Positions 27,464 to 36,832 of a stretch of DNA of 44,373 nt are shown piece after piece. Every line of letters begins with the position of its first letter. The stretch's first letter is position 1. The position numbers and the translations under genes were made by a program. This stretch comes from Ectothiorhodospira mobilis (GTDB taxonomy: Bacteria; Pseudomonadota; Gammaproteobacteria; Ectothiorhodospirales; Ectothiorhodospiraceae), in contig NZ_FOUO01000017.1 of assembly GCF_900114895.1 (NCBI RefSeq), positions 1 through 44,373 on the forward strand, given 5' to 3'. The notes beneath the pieces were generated by a model, which searched no databases, was not told the origin of the DNA, and worked only from the letters and a program-made list of their open reading frames with translations.

Positions 27464-28617
27464 ACATCATTCTTGCCGTCGATGCCCTGCGTCCCCCCCT
27501 TACCGGGATCGGTCGCTACACCCTGGAACTCATCAAGGGGCTGGAGCAGCACCCCGACCGCCCCTCCATGCGCTATTTCGCCCGGGGCCGCTGGTTCACG
27601 GACCCCCTCACCCCTCTGCATGCGACTCAGGGCGGCGTGGCCGCCCCCTTGCGGGCCGCGCTCACCCGTTCCCGCATCGTGGCCGGGGCCTATCACCACT
27701 TGGCCCCTCACTACTACGCCTGGCGCCTGCGGGGGCAGGAAGACGCCCTCTACCACTCGCCCAACTTCTACATGCCGCCCTTCCGGGGTCGGCGTGTGGT
27801 CACCATCCATGATCTCTCCACCTACCTGTACCCGGAATGCCATCCCCCGCATCGCGTGCGCATGATGGCGCGCGAACTGCCGCGCGCCCTTGAACAAGCG
27901 GATCACATCATCACCGTCACCGAGGCCGTGCGCCGGGAACTCATCCTGGATCACGGCGTGCCCCCCGGGCGCATCACCGCCATCCACAACGGTGTCGATC
28001 CCGGTTTCCATCCCCGGCCACCACAGGCCCTGGCCCCGGTGATGGCCGCCCATGGGCTGCGCTCCGGAGGCTACATCCTCTGTGTGGCCACCATCGAGCC
28101 GCGCAAGAACATCCGTCGCCTGATCCAGGCACACCAGGCCCTGCCCACGGCGCTGCGCCAGGCCTATCCCCTGGTGCTGGTGGGAGGCGAGGGTTGGAAC
28201 AGCCAGGACATCCACCAGCAAATACATGCCGCCACCACCCGGGGCCATGTGCGTTACCTGCGCTACGTGCCCGAGGACCATCTGCCCGCGCTCTATGCCG
28301 GGGCCTTCCTGATGGCCTATCCCTCCCTGTATGAAGGCTTCGGCCTGCCGGTGCTTGAGGCCATGGCCAGTGGCACCCCCGTGGTCGCCTCCACGTGTCC
28401 CTCACTGATGGAAGTCAGCAATGGCGCGGCCCTGCACCCCGATCCCCTCAGCGTGCAAGCCCTGACCCAGGCCCTGCAACAAGGGTTGGAAGACGCCCCC
28501 TGGCGCCGCCAGGCAAGGGAAAAAGGCCTGCAGCGGGCGGCCACCCTCACCTGGGATGCCTGTGTCCAGCGCACCCTGGACCTGTACCGAGCCCAGTGGG
28601 CCCTGGCCCAGAGCTGA
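27460..28617 (+). CDS. GT4 family glycosyltransferase
   Basis: 385 residues from MNIILAVDALRPPLTGIGRYTLEL, the usual opening of WbpX/WbdC-like mannosyl- and rhamnosyltransferases. VVTIHDLSTYLYPE, CVATIEPRKNIRRLIQAH and YPSLYEGFGLPVLEAMASG (E-x7-E) define the GT-B domains. The start overlaps the short ORF upstream. Probably adds deoxyhexose residues to the O-polysaccharide on the cytoplasmic side. Confidence 0.92.
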   Translation: MNIILAVDALRPPLTGIGRYTLELIKGLEQHPDRPSMRYFARGRWFTDPLTPLHATQGGVAAPLRAALTRSRIVAGAYHHLAPHYYAWRLRGQEDALYHSPNFYMPPFRGRRVVTIHDLSTYLYPECHPPHRVRMMARELPRALEQADHIITVTEAVRRELILDHGVPPGRITAIHNGVDPGFHPRPPQALAPVMAAHGLRSGGYILCVATIEPRKNIRRLIQAHQALPTALRQAYPLVLVGGEGWNSQDIHQQIHAATTRGHVRYLRYVPEDHLPALYAGAFLMAYPSLYEGFGLPVLEAMASGTPVVASTCPSLMEVSNGAALHPDPLSVQALTQALQQGLEDAPWRRQAREKGLQRAATLTWDACVQRTLDLYRAQWALAQS

Positions 28618-28678
28618 GCCGCGCTGACATGCCTTTGCCCACCTTGCTATCATGCAGCCCCTGAAAGGACTCCCAACC

Positions 28679-29515
28679 ATGTCGCTACGCAGCCAGATCG
28701 CCCGACGTTTGCCGGCCCCCCTCAAACAAAAGATTCGTGCATGGGTCTGCGGCACCACCGCCGCCCCCCAGGAACCCGACCAGGAACATCCCCATCCCCG
28801 CGCGTGCCTGCGCCAGGGCGCCCAGGAGGGCCAGCCCCTGACCCTGTGCGTGGTGCCCGGCGACATCATCTCCGATAGCCTATTGATCTCGGGCGTATGG
28901 GAACCGGAACTCACCCAGGCCTTGTTGGAGGACGCCGCCCGCGGTGGGCTCATGGTGGAGGTGGGGGCCAACCTGGGCTACTTTTCGTTGCTCTGGGCCG
29001 CCGCCCACCCGGATAACCGGGTCCAGGCCTTCGAGCCCGCGCCGCGTAACCTGCAGCTCTTCTGGCAAAGCATCCGCGACAACCAGCTTCAGGATCGCAT
29101 CAGCGTGTTTCCCGTGGCCGCCGGCCCCCGGCTTGAGGTGGCCGACTTCGACAGCGGCCCGGATGCCCAGACCGGCTGGGGCGGGGTGGTCAACAATGCC
29201 GCCACGGCCACCAGCCCCTCCCGGGTCATCGTGGCCCCCCTGGATACCTTGCTCGCGCAGGTGCCTTTTGTGGATGTCCTGAAAATCGACGTGGAAGGCT
29301 TCGATACCCAGGTGCTCGAAGGCTGCCACACCCTGCTGGCCGAGCGCCGCATCGGCAAGATCTACTTCGAGCAGAATCACCCTCGCATGCAGGCCCTCGA
29401 CATTGATCCTGGCCAGGCCCAGGCCCTGCTCACTCGCCAGGGGTACCGAACCGAACGGCTCACCGGCGGCGGCACGGATGTAGAGGAATGGGTAGCCGAG
29501 CCCATCGCCGGCTGA
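28679..29515 (+). CDS. FkbM-family SAM-dependent methyltransferase
   Basis: 278 residues from MSLRSQIARRLPAPL, with AAAGGA about 10 bp upstream; an earlier in-frame ATG (28652) lacks support. SAM-binding motif I MVEVGANLGYFSLLWA, acidic loop VQAFEPAPRN, and the FkbM core VDVLKIDVEGFDTQVLEG are clear. FkbM enzymes commonly O-methylate sugars. Within this operon a role in methylating the O-polysaccharide, perhaps at the end of the chain, is likely but not shown. Confidence 0.88.
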   Translation: MSLRSQIARRLPAPLKQKIRAWVCGTTAAPQEPDQEHPHPRACLRQGAQEGQPLTLCVVPGDIISDSLLISGVWEPELTQALLEDAARGGLMVEVGANLGYFSLLWAAAHPDNRVQAFEPAPRNLQLFWQSIRDNQLQDRISVFPVAAGPRLEVADFDSGPDAQTGWGGVVNNAATATSPSRVIVAPLDTLLAQVPFVDVLKIDVEGFDTQVLEGCHTLLAERRIGKIYFEQNHPRMQALDIDPGQAQALLTRQGYRTERLTGGGTDVEEWVAEPIAG

Positions 29516-29520
29516 GCCGG

Positions 29521-30789
29521 ATGCCTCGCTCCCCTATTTGCCAGGCCAACGTAATGCCCAAACTGTTCAGCGACACCCATCACATCCACACCTTGCGGCA
29601 GCGCCTGCACCACCGCCTGCAAAACCCGATGGACGGGGAGGCCGCCCAGGCGCAATCCCTGCCCCAGCCCACCGCGAGCACGCCCCCCCAGGGGCGGGGG
29701 GCATGGATCCGTCATCGGCTGGAGGCCTGGCGCCGGGAGGGCTACCATCCCCGCTGGCTGTTGCTGCGCATTCCCGGCCTGCGCAGCCTCTATACATTGC
29801 AACGGGGCCTGCGACGGCTACGGCCGCTGCTGCTGGAGATGCGTCACACCCAGGTACTACAGGGCGAGGCCCTGCAGCGCCTGGAGCAGCAGCGCCGTCA
29901 GGAACGCATGGCACACCAGCAACAAGCCGAACGTCAGCGCCTGGAACTGGCCTTCCTCCAGCATGAGCTGGCCCAGTGGCGTCAGGCCGCCGCATCTCCC
30001 GCCCACGCGGCCGACCCGCCAGCCCCCGCCGAGCAGGCCGATCCCCAACTGCAATCCTGGTATCTGGACTTTGAACAACACCACCGGGGGCAGGCCGCCG
30101 AGATCCGCGAGCGCCAGCGCGCCTATCTGCCCTATGTTCACCGGGCCATTCCCGACGCCCTGGATGGCACGGTGGTGGACCTGGGCTGTGGCCGGGGTGA
30201 GTGGCTTCAGTTGCTGCGCGAGGAAGGGTTTCAAACCCTCGGCGTGGACAGCAACCCGGCCATGGCCCAGGTGGCCCGGGAACAGGGCCTGACTGTCCAT
30301 GAGACGGATCTGCTCACCTATCTGGACCTTGCCGGAGAGGAGGGCGCCGCCGTGGTCAGTGCCTTCCACGTGGTGGAGCACCTGCCCCTGGAAGCCCTGA
30401 TGCGCCTGCTGCGCCAGTCATTTCGCGCCCTGCGCCCCGGCGGCCTGATCATCCTGGAAACCCCCAACCCGGAAAACCTCCAGGTGGGCGCCTACAGCTT
30501 CTGGATGGACCCCACCCACTGCAAACCCCTGCCGCCCCCGCTGTTGCTGCACATGGCCGGTTACGTGGGGTTTGTCGATCTGCACATCCATCGCCTCAAC
30601 CCCTGGCCTCAGCATCAGCCTGCCTCCCAAGGGAATGGGCAAGGGGATGGGCAAGGGGATGGGCAAGGGGATGGGCAAGGGGATGGGCAAGGCGACCCGG
30701 ACACCGTCGAACAACTCCATCACCTCATCTATGGCGCGCAGGACTACGCCCTCATCGCCCGCAAGCCCCTCCGTGACCCCGATGCCTGA
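29521..30789 (+). CDS. SAM methyltransferase with N-terminal coiled coil, O-polysaccharide locus
   Basis: 422 residues from the ATG at 29521; MPKLF at 29554 is an alternative and an earlier ATG lies inside the FkbM gene. The N-terminal 170 residues are Arg/Gln-rich coiled coil (EALQRLEQQRRQERMAHQQQ). The methyltransferase fold has VVDLGCGRGEWLQLL, LGVDSNPAMAQVA, VVSAFHVVEHLPLEALM and LRPGGLIILETPNPENL. Coiled coil plus methyltransferase recalls proteins that terminate and measure O-antigen chains (WbdD-like), but no kinase domain is seen. A 12-bp tandem repeat near the 3' end inserts GQGD units. The 3' end overlaps the next gene by 8 bp. Confidence 0.85.
   Translation: MPRSPICQANVMPKLFSDTHHIHTLRQRLHHRLQNPMDGEAAQAQSLPQPTASTPPQGRGAWIRHRLEAWRREGYHPRWLLLRIPGLRSLYTLQRGLRRLRPLLLEMRHTQVLQGEALQRLEQQRRQERMAHQQQAERQRLELAFLQHELAQWRQAAASPAHAADPPAPAEQADPQLQSWYLDFEQHHRGQAAEIRERQRAYLPYVHRAIPDALDGTVVDLGCGRGEWLQLLREEGFQTLGVDSNPAMAQVAREQGLTVHETDLLTYLDLAGEEGAAVVSAFHVVEHLPLEALMRLLRQSFRALRPGGLIILETPNPENLQVGAYSFWMDPTHCKPLPPPLLLHMAGYVGFVDLHIHRLNPWPQHQPASQGNGQGDGQGDGQGDGQGDGQGDPDTVEQLHHLIYGAQDYALIARKPLRDPDA
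30635..30694 (+). repeat. 12-bp tandem repeat, five units, in frame
   Basis: ATGGGCAAGGGG repeats at 30635, 30647, 30659 and 30671, and a fifth unit at 30683 has one change. In the methyltransferase frame it encodes GQGD repeats. Copy-number change keeps the frame, so it would alter linker length rather than switch the gene off. Confidence 0.9.
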
Positions 30790-33577
30790 CAGCCACGCTT
30801 CGCAAGACGCCGACACCCTCCTGGCCGCCGTGCCCGCCCCCCTGGCCACCCGCGTCACCGGCGGGCAGCTCATCCTGGGCGTGTACGATATCGAGGCCGG
30901 GGCCTGGGATCGGGCCTGGGCACTGGGCCAGGCCCTCTACGCGCTGTCGGGCCTGCCCCTGCGGCTGCTCCTGATCAACCGGGGCAACGCACGCCAGAAA
31001 GCCCCTCAAGCAACCGATATACCACTCCAGGTGGAGGTCATCGCCGACACGCCGGCCACCCTGGCCCCCATCCTGCCCCAACTGGAAGCCCTGCTGCTGC
31101 CGGCCAGCGAGGTGGCACGCTACCAGGCATCGCTCACCCCCCTGGCCATCCCCCTGCTGGCCCAGCTCCCCGCCGATGCCCAGGGCTGGGAGGGACCCGG
31201 CCTGGGGGTGAGCGATGCCCAGCCCCGGGAACTGGCCGGCCTGCTGCTGCTGCTGGCCACCGACCCGCCCACCCGGCGCCGCGCCCTGGACAGCCAGTGT
31301 CAGCACCTCCAGGCCCAGGGCGGAACCCTTTCCCAACACTGGCGTATGGAAGGCGTGTTCGATTCCAGCTACAGCCTGGCCATCGTCAATCGTCGCCTGG
31401 CCATGGCCCTGGACACCCCAAACACCCCCGCCGCCCTGTTCACCTACGAGCAGGGCGACCATCCCGCGCCACACTTCGAGGCCCTGGAAGACCCCGTCAC
31501 CCTGCGCCGTCTCTGGCAGCGGGGCCAGCACACCCTGGCCCCTGCCGTGGCCCTGCGCAACGCCTGGCCCCCCGTGGTGCGGGACATGCGCGGCCATCGC
31601 CGCATCCTGGCCAACTACGCCTGGGAGGAAACCCGCTTCCCCGAGGCCTATGCCCAGGACTTCAACCGCGTGCTGGACCTGATCACCGTGGTCTCCCATC
31701 AAACGGCCCGCTTCCTGCAGGATGCCGGCACCCGCGTCCCCATCGCCGTGGTGGGCAACGGCGTGGACCACCTGGCCCACATCGCCCCCGAACCGCCCCC
31801 CGTCACCCTGCCCGAGGGTTTCCGCTTCCTGCATGTGTCCTCCTGCTTCCCCCGCAAGGGGGTGGACGTATTGCTCAAGGCCTATGGTCAGGCCTTTCGC
31901 GCCCACCACCCGGTGGTGCTCATCATCAAAACCTTCCCCAACCCCCATAACGATGTCCGGGAACAGCTACAGCAGCATATCGACCGTGACCCCGGCTACC
32001 CCCGCGTGGACATCATCATGGATGACTGGTCCCCGGCGCAGATGACCGGCCTTTATCAGGCCTGTCAGGCACTGGTGGCGCCCAGCCGGGGCGAAGGGTT
32101 CGGGCTGCCCATGGCCGAGGCCATGATTCATCGCCTGCCGGTGATCGTCACCGGCTGGGGCGGGCACCGGGATTTCTGCAACGACGACACCGCCTGGCTG
32201 GTGGACTTTCAGCTCACCCCCGCCAACACCCACCTGAGCGAACATGGCTCCCTGTGGGCCGAGCCCGACGCCAACGATCTCGTCCGCCGCCTGCGCGAGC
32301 TCTACATCACCCCGTCGCAGACCCTGCAGCCGCGTCTGGACAAGGCCCGCGACACCATCCTCTCCCGCTACACCTGGGCCGAGGCCGCCCGCCGCACCCG
32401 CCAGGCCCTGGAGCACATCAATGCCCAGCCCGGCCCCCTGGCCCCCGAACCCGTCGGCTGGGTGAGCACCTGGGGCAGTCGCTGCGGCATCGCCGCCTAT
32501 TCCGCCCACCTGAGCGCCCGCTTCGAACCCGATCAGCTCCATGTCTTTGCCCCCCTGGACGAGACGGTGGAGCAACCCGACCCCGCCCATGTCACCCGCA
32601 ACTGGCACCTGGGTGGCCAGGGTCTGGAGGCCATCGTCGAGGCCGCCGAGGCCCGGGGCCTCAAGGCCATGATCATCCAGCACCACTGGGGCTTCTACAC
32701 CCTGGATACCCTGGCCCGCTTCATTGAGGCATTGAGTCAACGCGGCATCCGCATCTGCCTGGACATGCACAACACCCGCGGTGCCCCCGCCGCCGTGCGC
32801 GAGCCCCGCTATCACGCGGCCTTGTCCCGCTGCGACCGCATCCTGGTACACACCCAGGACGACATCCGCTGCGTTCAGGACTGGGGCCTGGCCGATAACA
32901 TCACCCTCTTCCCCCTGGCGGTCTACCCCATTCCCCGACCCGATGCCGGCGCCCTGGCGGCCCGCCGCCAGGCCCTGGGTCTCGATGGGCGCCAGGTCCT
33001 GGCCACCTATGGTTTTCTCATGCCCCACAAGGGGCTGCCCCAGGTGATCGAGGCCCTGCCGGCCTTGCGCCGCCAGCACCCGGACCTGCATCTGCTCATG
33101 GTGAATGCCCGTTACACCCCCGAGGTGTCCGACCCCGAGCACAAGCGCCTGCAGGCCCGCATCCGCGAACTGGGGCTGGAAGATCACGTCACCCTGGAAA
33201 CCCGCTTCCTGCCCGAGGCCGAATGCCTCACCCTGCTGGGCCTGGCCGACCTGGTGGTCTTTCCCTACCAGCGCAGCCGCGAGTCCTCCTCGGCCGCGGT
33301 GCGCATGGCCTGTGGCGCGGGGCGGCCCATCGCCGTCACCCCCCTGGACATCTTCGAGGATGTGGCCCCCGCCACCCTCACCCTGCCGGGGGCGGATCCC
33401 GAGTCACTGGCCCAGGGCATCGGCCAATGCCTGAGTCAGCTGCGCGATGCCGACTTCCGTGAGCAGGCCGGGCGCCAGGCCCTGGAGTTTGCTAACACCC
33501 ACGATGCCCGCCGTCTCAGCCGCCGCCTGCGGGACATGGTCACCGGCCTGATGCGCCAAGTGGAGGGGGAGGCGTGA
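30782..33577 (+). CDS. Two-domain GT4 glycosyltransferase, 931 residues
   Basis: Starts at MPDSHASQDADTLL, overlapping the previous stop by 8 bp; the longer frame upstream reads through the GGGCAA repeats and is rejected. After an N-terminal region of about 300 residues without a clear motif come two GT4 units. The first has FLHVSSCFPRKGVDVLLKAY and the E-x7-E motif in PSRGEGFGLPMAEAM (about residue 434). The second has WVSTWGSRCGIAAYSAHL, ATYGFLMPHKGLPQVIEAL and FPYQRSRESSSAAVRMA (about 826), where the first Glu of the usual pair is kept but the motif is altered. Such fusions make repeating oligosaccharides in ABC-dependent O-antigen pathways. Its GTG-started neighbour wzm overlaps the stop. 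Confidence 0.88.
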   Translation: MPDSHASQDADTLLAAVPAPLATRVTGGQLILGVYDIEAGAWDRAWALGQALYALSGLPLRLLLINRGNARQKAPQATDIPLQVEVIADTPATLAPILPQLEALLLPASEVARYQASLTPLAIPLLAQLPADAQGWEGPGLGVSDAQPRELAGLLLLLATDPPTRRRALDSQCQHLQAQGGTLSQHWRMEGVFDSSYSLAIVNRRLAMALDTPNTPAALFTYEQGDHPAPHFEALEDPVTLRRLWQRGQHTLAPAVALRNAWPPVVRDMRGHRRILANYAWEETRFPEAYAQDFNRVLDLITVVSHQTARFLQDAGTRVPIAVVGNGVDHLAHIAPEPPPVTLPEGFRFLHVSSCFPRKGVDVLLKAYGQAFRAHHPVVLIIKTFPNPHNDVREQLQQHIDRDPGYPRVDIIMDDWSPAQMTGLYQACQALVAPSRGEGFGLPMAEAMIHRLPVIVTGWGGHRDFCNDDTAWLVDFQLTPANTHLSEHGSLWAEPDANDLVRRLRELYITPSQTLQPRLDKARDTILSRYTWAEAARRTRQALEHINAQPGPLAPEPVGWVSTWGSRCGIAAYSAHLSARFEPDQLHVFAPLDETVEQPDPAHVTRNWHLGGQGLEAIVEAAEARGLKAMIIQHHWGFYTLDTLARFIEALSQRGIRICLDMHNTRGAPAAVREPRYHAALSRCDRILVHTQDDIRCVQDWGLADNITLFPLAVYPIPRPDAGALAARRQALGLDGRQVLATYGFLMPHKGLPQVIEALPALRRQHPDLHLLMVNARYTPEVSDPEHKRLQARIRELGLEDHVTLETRFLPEAECLTLLGLADLVVFPYQRSRESSSAAVRMACGAGRPIAVTPLDIFEDVAPATLTLPGADPESLAQGIGQCLSQLRDADFREQAGRQALEFANTHDARRLSRRLRDMVTGLMRQVEGEA

Positions 33578-34374
33578 GCCTGGCCCTGTCGCTGAGTCGT
33601 GCCTGGGCCTATCGGGGGTTCATCCTCTCCAGCGTGCGGCGCGAACTGCGCAGCCGCTATAGCGGCAGCCTGCTGGGGATCTCCTGGGCGGTGATCCAGC
33701 CCTTTTCCCTCATCGTGCTCTACAGCGTGGTGTTCTCTAACATCATGCGGCCCCTACTGGCCGACCACGACGCCCCCATCGCCTACACCGTCTACCTCTG
33801 TGCCGGCCTGCTCAGCTGGAACCTGCACAGTGAGCTGCTCAGCCGCTGCGTGGGCATCTTCGTGCACAACGGCAACCTGCTCAAGAAGGTCAGTTTCCCC
33901 AAGCTCACCCTCCCGGCCATCGCCATCCTGGTGGCCCTGTTCAACTTCGCCATCATCATGTTGATCTTTCAGGGGCTTTTGCTGGTGATTGGCTATTTCC
34001 CCGGCTGGGTGGCCCTGGCGGCCCTGCCGGTGATCGCCATCCTGGTCACCTTCAGTGTGGGGCTGGGGCTGCTGGGCGCCACCATCAACGTGTTTTACCG
34101 GGATGTGGAGCACCTCCTCGCCATGGTGCTGCAGTTCTGGTTCTGGTTCACTCCCATCGTCTACACCCTGCGCATCCTCCCCGACTGGGTGGCGGATCTG
34201 CTGGTGTTCAACCCCATGGTGCCCATCGTGGTGGCCATGCAGGATATCTTCCTGGATGCCCGTCAGCCCCACTGGCCCAGTCTGCTCTACCCCCTGGGGC
34301 TGGCCGTGCTGTTCCTGGGCCTGGGGTTGCTGGCCTACCGGCGCCTGGGTGACGACATCGTTGACGAGCTATAA
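33574..34374 (+). CDS. wzm: O-polysaccharide ABC exporter permease Wzm
   Basis: 266 residues from a GTG overlapping the preceding stop. ABC-2 type permease with six hydrophobic segments; RRELRSRYSGSLLGISWAVIQP and FWFWFTPIVYTLRILPDW are characteristic of Wzm/TagG. It exports the finished undecaprenol-linked polysaccharide across the inner membrane with Wzt. Confidence 0.94.
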   Translation: MSLALSLSRAWAYRGFILSSVRRELRSRYSGSLLGISWAVIQPFSLIVLYSVVFSNIMRPLLADHDAPIAYTVYLCAGLLSWNLHSELLSRCVGIFVHNGNLLKKVSFPKLTLPAIAILVALFNFAIIMLIFQGLLLVIGYFPGWVALAALPVIAILVTFSVGLGLLGATINVFYRDVEHLLAMVLQFWFWFTPIVYTLRILPDWVADLLVFNPMVPIVVAMQDIFLDARQPHWPSLLYPLGLAVLFLGLGLLAYRRLGDDIVDEL

Positions 34375-34387
34375 CCGGACCAACACC

Positions 34388-35644
34388 ATGGGGCATATTC
34401 GCGCCACCCATCTGGGCAAGGCCTACAAGCGTTATCCACATCGTTGGGGGCGGGCGGCCGAATGGCTCGGCCTGGGCTGTCATCACACCCCCCACTGGGT
34501 GCTGCACGACATCAACCTGGACATCGCCCCTGGCGAGGCGGTGGGCATCATCGGCCTCAACGGCGCCGGCAAAAGCACCCTGCTCAAGCTCATCACCGGC
34601 ACCTCCCGGCCCACCTGTGGCCAGGTGGAGGTGGGCGGTCGCGTCTCCGCCCTGCTGGAACTGGGCATCGGCTTTCACCCGGAGTTCACCGGTCGGCAGA
34701 ACGTATGGAATGCCGCCCGCCTGGCCGGCCTCGAACCGGCGCAAATCCAGGCCTGCATGCCCGATATCCAGGCCTTCGCCGACATCGGCGATTACCTGGA
34801 TCAGCCGGTGCGCACCTACTCCAGCGGCATGCAGGTGCGCCTGGCCTTTGCCGTGGCCACCGCCACCCGCCCGGATGTGCTGGTGGTGGACGAGGCCCTG
34901 GCCGTGGGGGATGTCTTCTTCCAGCAAAAATGCTTCGAACGCATTCAGGCCTTTCGTGAGCAGGGCACCACCTTATTATTTGTCTCCCACGCCATGAGCA
35001 CCGTGTACACCCTGTGCGACCGGGCCCTCCTGCTGGAGGGCGGGCATGTCACCTGCGACGATGAGCCGCGTCGTGTGATCGATCTGTACAACGCCCGCCT
35101 CGCCAGCCAGGGGGCGCAAGGCGAACTGCAGGTGGCCACGGGCGGGGAGGGCGACGCCCCCGTGGGTTCCTATGGCAACGATCAGGCACGGATCACCGGG
35201 GTGGAGATCCTGCACAACGAGCAGCCGGTGCATGCGCTGCCCGCCGACAGCGAAGTCACCGTACGCATCACCGCCGCCTTCCAGGCCCCGGTGGCCGACC
35301 CCCATGTGGGCCTGCAGGTGCGCGACCGCCGCGGCGAGATCCTCTACATGACCCACACCCACGGCCAGGGGCTGCGCATCGGCCCGGTGTCCGCAGGGGC
35401 CGTGGTGCAGGTGGATTACCGGTTCCGGGCCAGCCTCATCCCCGGTGACTACACCCTCACCGTGGGCATTGCCGACCAGGCCATGCCGGGCGGGCATGTG
35501 CGCCGGTCCCTGGTCCGCCGCCAGGACGCCGCCGGCTTCACCCTCACCCGCAACCTGGATGCCCCCCACTGGGATGGGCTGTGCAACCTGGCCCCCACCT
35601 GCCGCATTCAGCGTATCAATGAGGGGTCGCCGGCCTCCGGCTGA
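34388..35644 (+). CDS. wzt: O-polysaccharide ABC exporter ATPase Wzt with C-terminal binding domain
   Basis: 418 residues. Walker A GLNGAGKST (about 56-64), signature YSSGMQVRLAFA (about 144), Walker B VLVVDEALAVGD (about 164), H-loop FVSHAM. Residues 250-410 form a beta-rich extension (ITGVEILHN, ALPADSEVTVRITAAF, GDYTLTVGIAD) as in Wzt proteins whose C-terminal domain binds the modified non-reducing end of the O-chain, known for E. coli O8/O9a. That, plus two methyltransferases upstream, suggests methyl capping of the chain. The last 37 bp overlap a convergent gene. Confidence 0.94.
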   Translation: MGHIRATHLGKAYKRYPHRWGRAAEWLGLGCHHTPHWVLHDINLDIAPGEAVGIIGLNGAGKSTLLKLITGTSRPTCGQVEVGGRVSALLELGIGFHPEFTGRQNVWNAARLAGLEPAQIQACMPDIQAFADIGDYLDQPVRTYSSGMQVRLAFAVATATRPDVLVVDEALAVGDVFFQQKCFERIQAFREQGTTLLFVSHAMSTVYTLCDRALLLEGGHVTCDDEPRRVIDLYNARLASQGAQGELQVATGGEGDAPVGSYGNDQARITGVEILHNEQPVHALPADSEVTVRITAAFQAPVADPHVGLQVRDRRGEILYMTHTHGQGLRIGPVSAGAVVQVDYRFRASLIPGDYTLTVGIADQAMPGGHVRRSLVRRQDAAGFTLTRNLDAPHWDGLCNLAPTCRIQRINEGSPASG

Positions 35645-36462
35645 ACCTGCACATCCAGCACCAAGCCTTCCCCGGGCAGCGACACCCGCCCCTGTTCGCG
35701 CCAGCGCGCGTCGTACAGGCGGACCTCGCCCGTGGACAGATCCCGCTCACCCCGCTCGGCAATCTGGGAGATGCCCACCGCCCAGCCGTCCTGGAGCCGC
35801 GCCACGCCCCGGGGAAACCCGCCCGTTTCCAGCCGCCAGCCCCGCGTGTTCACCAGCGCCCCCTCCGCCGAAGAGCAGGTGTGCAGTACACCCTCATCAC
35901 GCCAGACGTTGTGGGCCTGCACCCCCAGGGGCACACGCTCCAGAGGCGGCGTGGTACGGCCCGCCAGGGCGCTGGCCACATCAAAGGCCAGCAACAGGCT
36001 GGGGCCGCGGCGGTGGGCCAGCACCCACACCCGGTCATCCTCGAAATACAGGGAGTTCAAGTGATAAACGTCCGGCTCCTTGCCACGGCTGCGGGGCAGG
36101 GGCCGCCAGCGCCGCCAGCGCCCGTGGTCATCGCGCAGGGCCACCCAGTCATCATGGGAGCAGGTCACCCACAGACGGCCGTGGGCCATGGCAATCTCGT
36201 GCATGTCCCGCAGGGGGAAGGGAGCCTGCCAATGCCAGCGTCGCCACCCCCGCCGCGACATCACCAGCAACCGACCCGTTTCCTGCTCGGGCGGGCGCGC
36301 CGAGGACACCATGCGACACCGGGCCGCCACCACCCAGCTGTCATCCAATCCTAACCTGGCCAGGCCATAATACAGCCCCTCGCCGCGGCGCAGGGGCCGC
36401 CAGCGCAGGCTCGAGGGGTCGATCTCCAGCACGGAATGGGAAGTGGTCACGATCAGTGGCAT
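35608..36462 (-). CDS. Probable beta-propeller protein, unknown function
   Basis: 284 residues from MPLIVTTSHSVLEIDPSSL; a start at 36561 would add 33 unlikely residues. Repeated WD/TIGR03032-like blades are suggested by GLYYGLARLGLDDSWVVAAR, MHEIAMAHGRLWVT, YHLNSLYFEDDRVWVLAHR, AHNVWRDEGVLHTCSS and FPRGVARLQDGWAVGISQIA, each pairing a short hydrophobic strand with Trp. No signal peptide. The 3' end overlaps wzt by 37 bp on the opposite strand. Probably a sugar- or protein-binding accessory; the function is not known. Confidence 0.7.
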   Translation of the reverse strand: MPLIVTTSHSVLEIDPSSLRWRPLRRGEGLYYGLARLGLDDSWVVAARCRMVSSARPPEQETGRLLVMSRRGWRRWHWQAPFPLRDMHEIAMAHGRLWVTCSHDDWVALRDDHGRWRRWRPLPRSRGKEPDVYHLNSLYFEDDRVWVLAHRRGPSLLLAFDVASALAGRTTPPLERVPLGVQAHNVWRDEGVLHTCSSAEGALVNTRGWRLETGGFPRGVARLQDGWAVGISQIAERGERDLSTGEVRLYDARWREQGRVSLPGEGLVLDVQVQPEAGDPSLIR

Positions 36463-36832
36463 GCCGCTGCGCCGCAGGGGAAGGGGGGAGCAATCATAGG
36501 CAGTACAACAAATTGGTGCAAAAACTCCCAGGGCTCTGCTACCATGACCATGCTTGCGCAAAGCAGACGCTACAGCCTCTTCCGAAGCGGATTGTGGTGG
36601 GCGCCCCTGGCAAGCACATCCCGGCGGTCAAATCCTGCCGCTTGGCGGGTGTGGGGATTGACCGGCGCAGAGGGGTTGCTGCAGCATTCCTTGAGTCGGT
36701 TGTACCTGGAACCGGTTGGACGGCCAGAGGCCCTCGGAAGCACAACACGCTCCATGAGCTGTTGCGTCTTGGATTAGAGTAGTTTTTTTGAGAAAGTCTT
36801 TCTCTCAGTTCAATATTAAGGAGTTCCTGAAT
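36463..36832 (+). promoter_or_regulatory. S-layer gene upstream region and 5' leader
   Basis: 370 bases between the propeller gene start and the S-layer start. They hold no supported gene. A perfect 7-bp inverted repeat GAGAAAG-T-CTTTCTC (36790-36804) directly follows a T-run, 28 bp before the start codon, and AAGGAG (36818-36823) is the ribosome-binding site. A convincing -35/-10 pair was not found; TAGAGT at 36775-36780 is the best -10. A stable leader hairpin would suit an abundant, long-lived S-layer mRNA. Confidence 0.45.
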
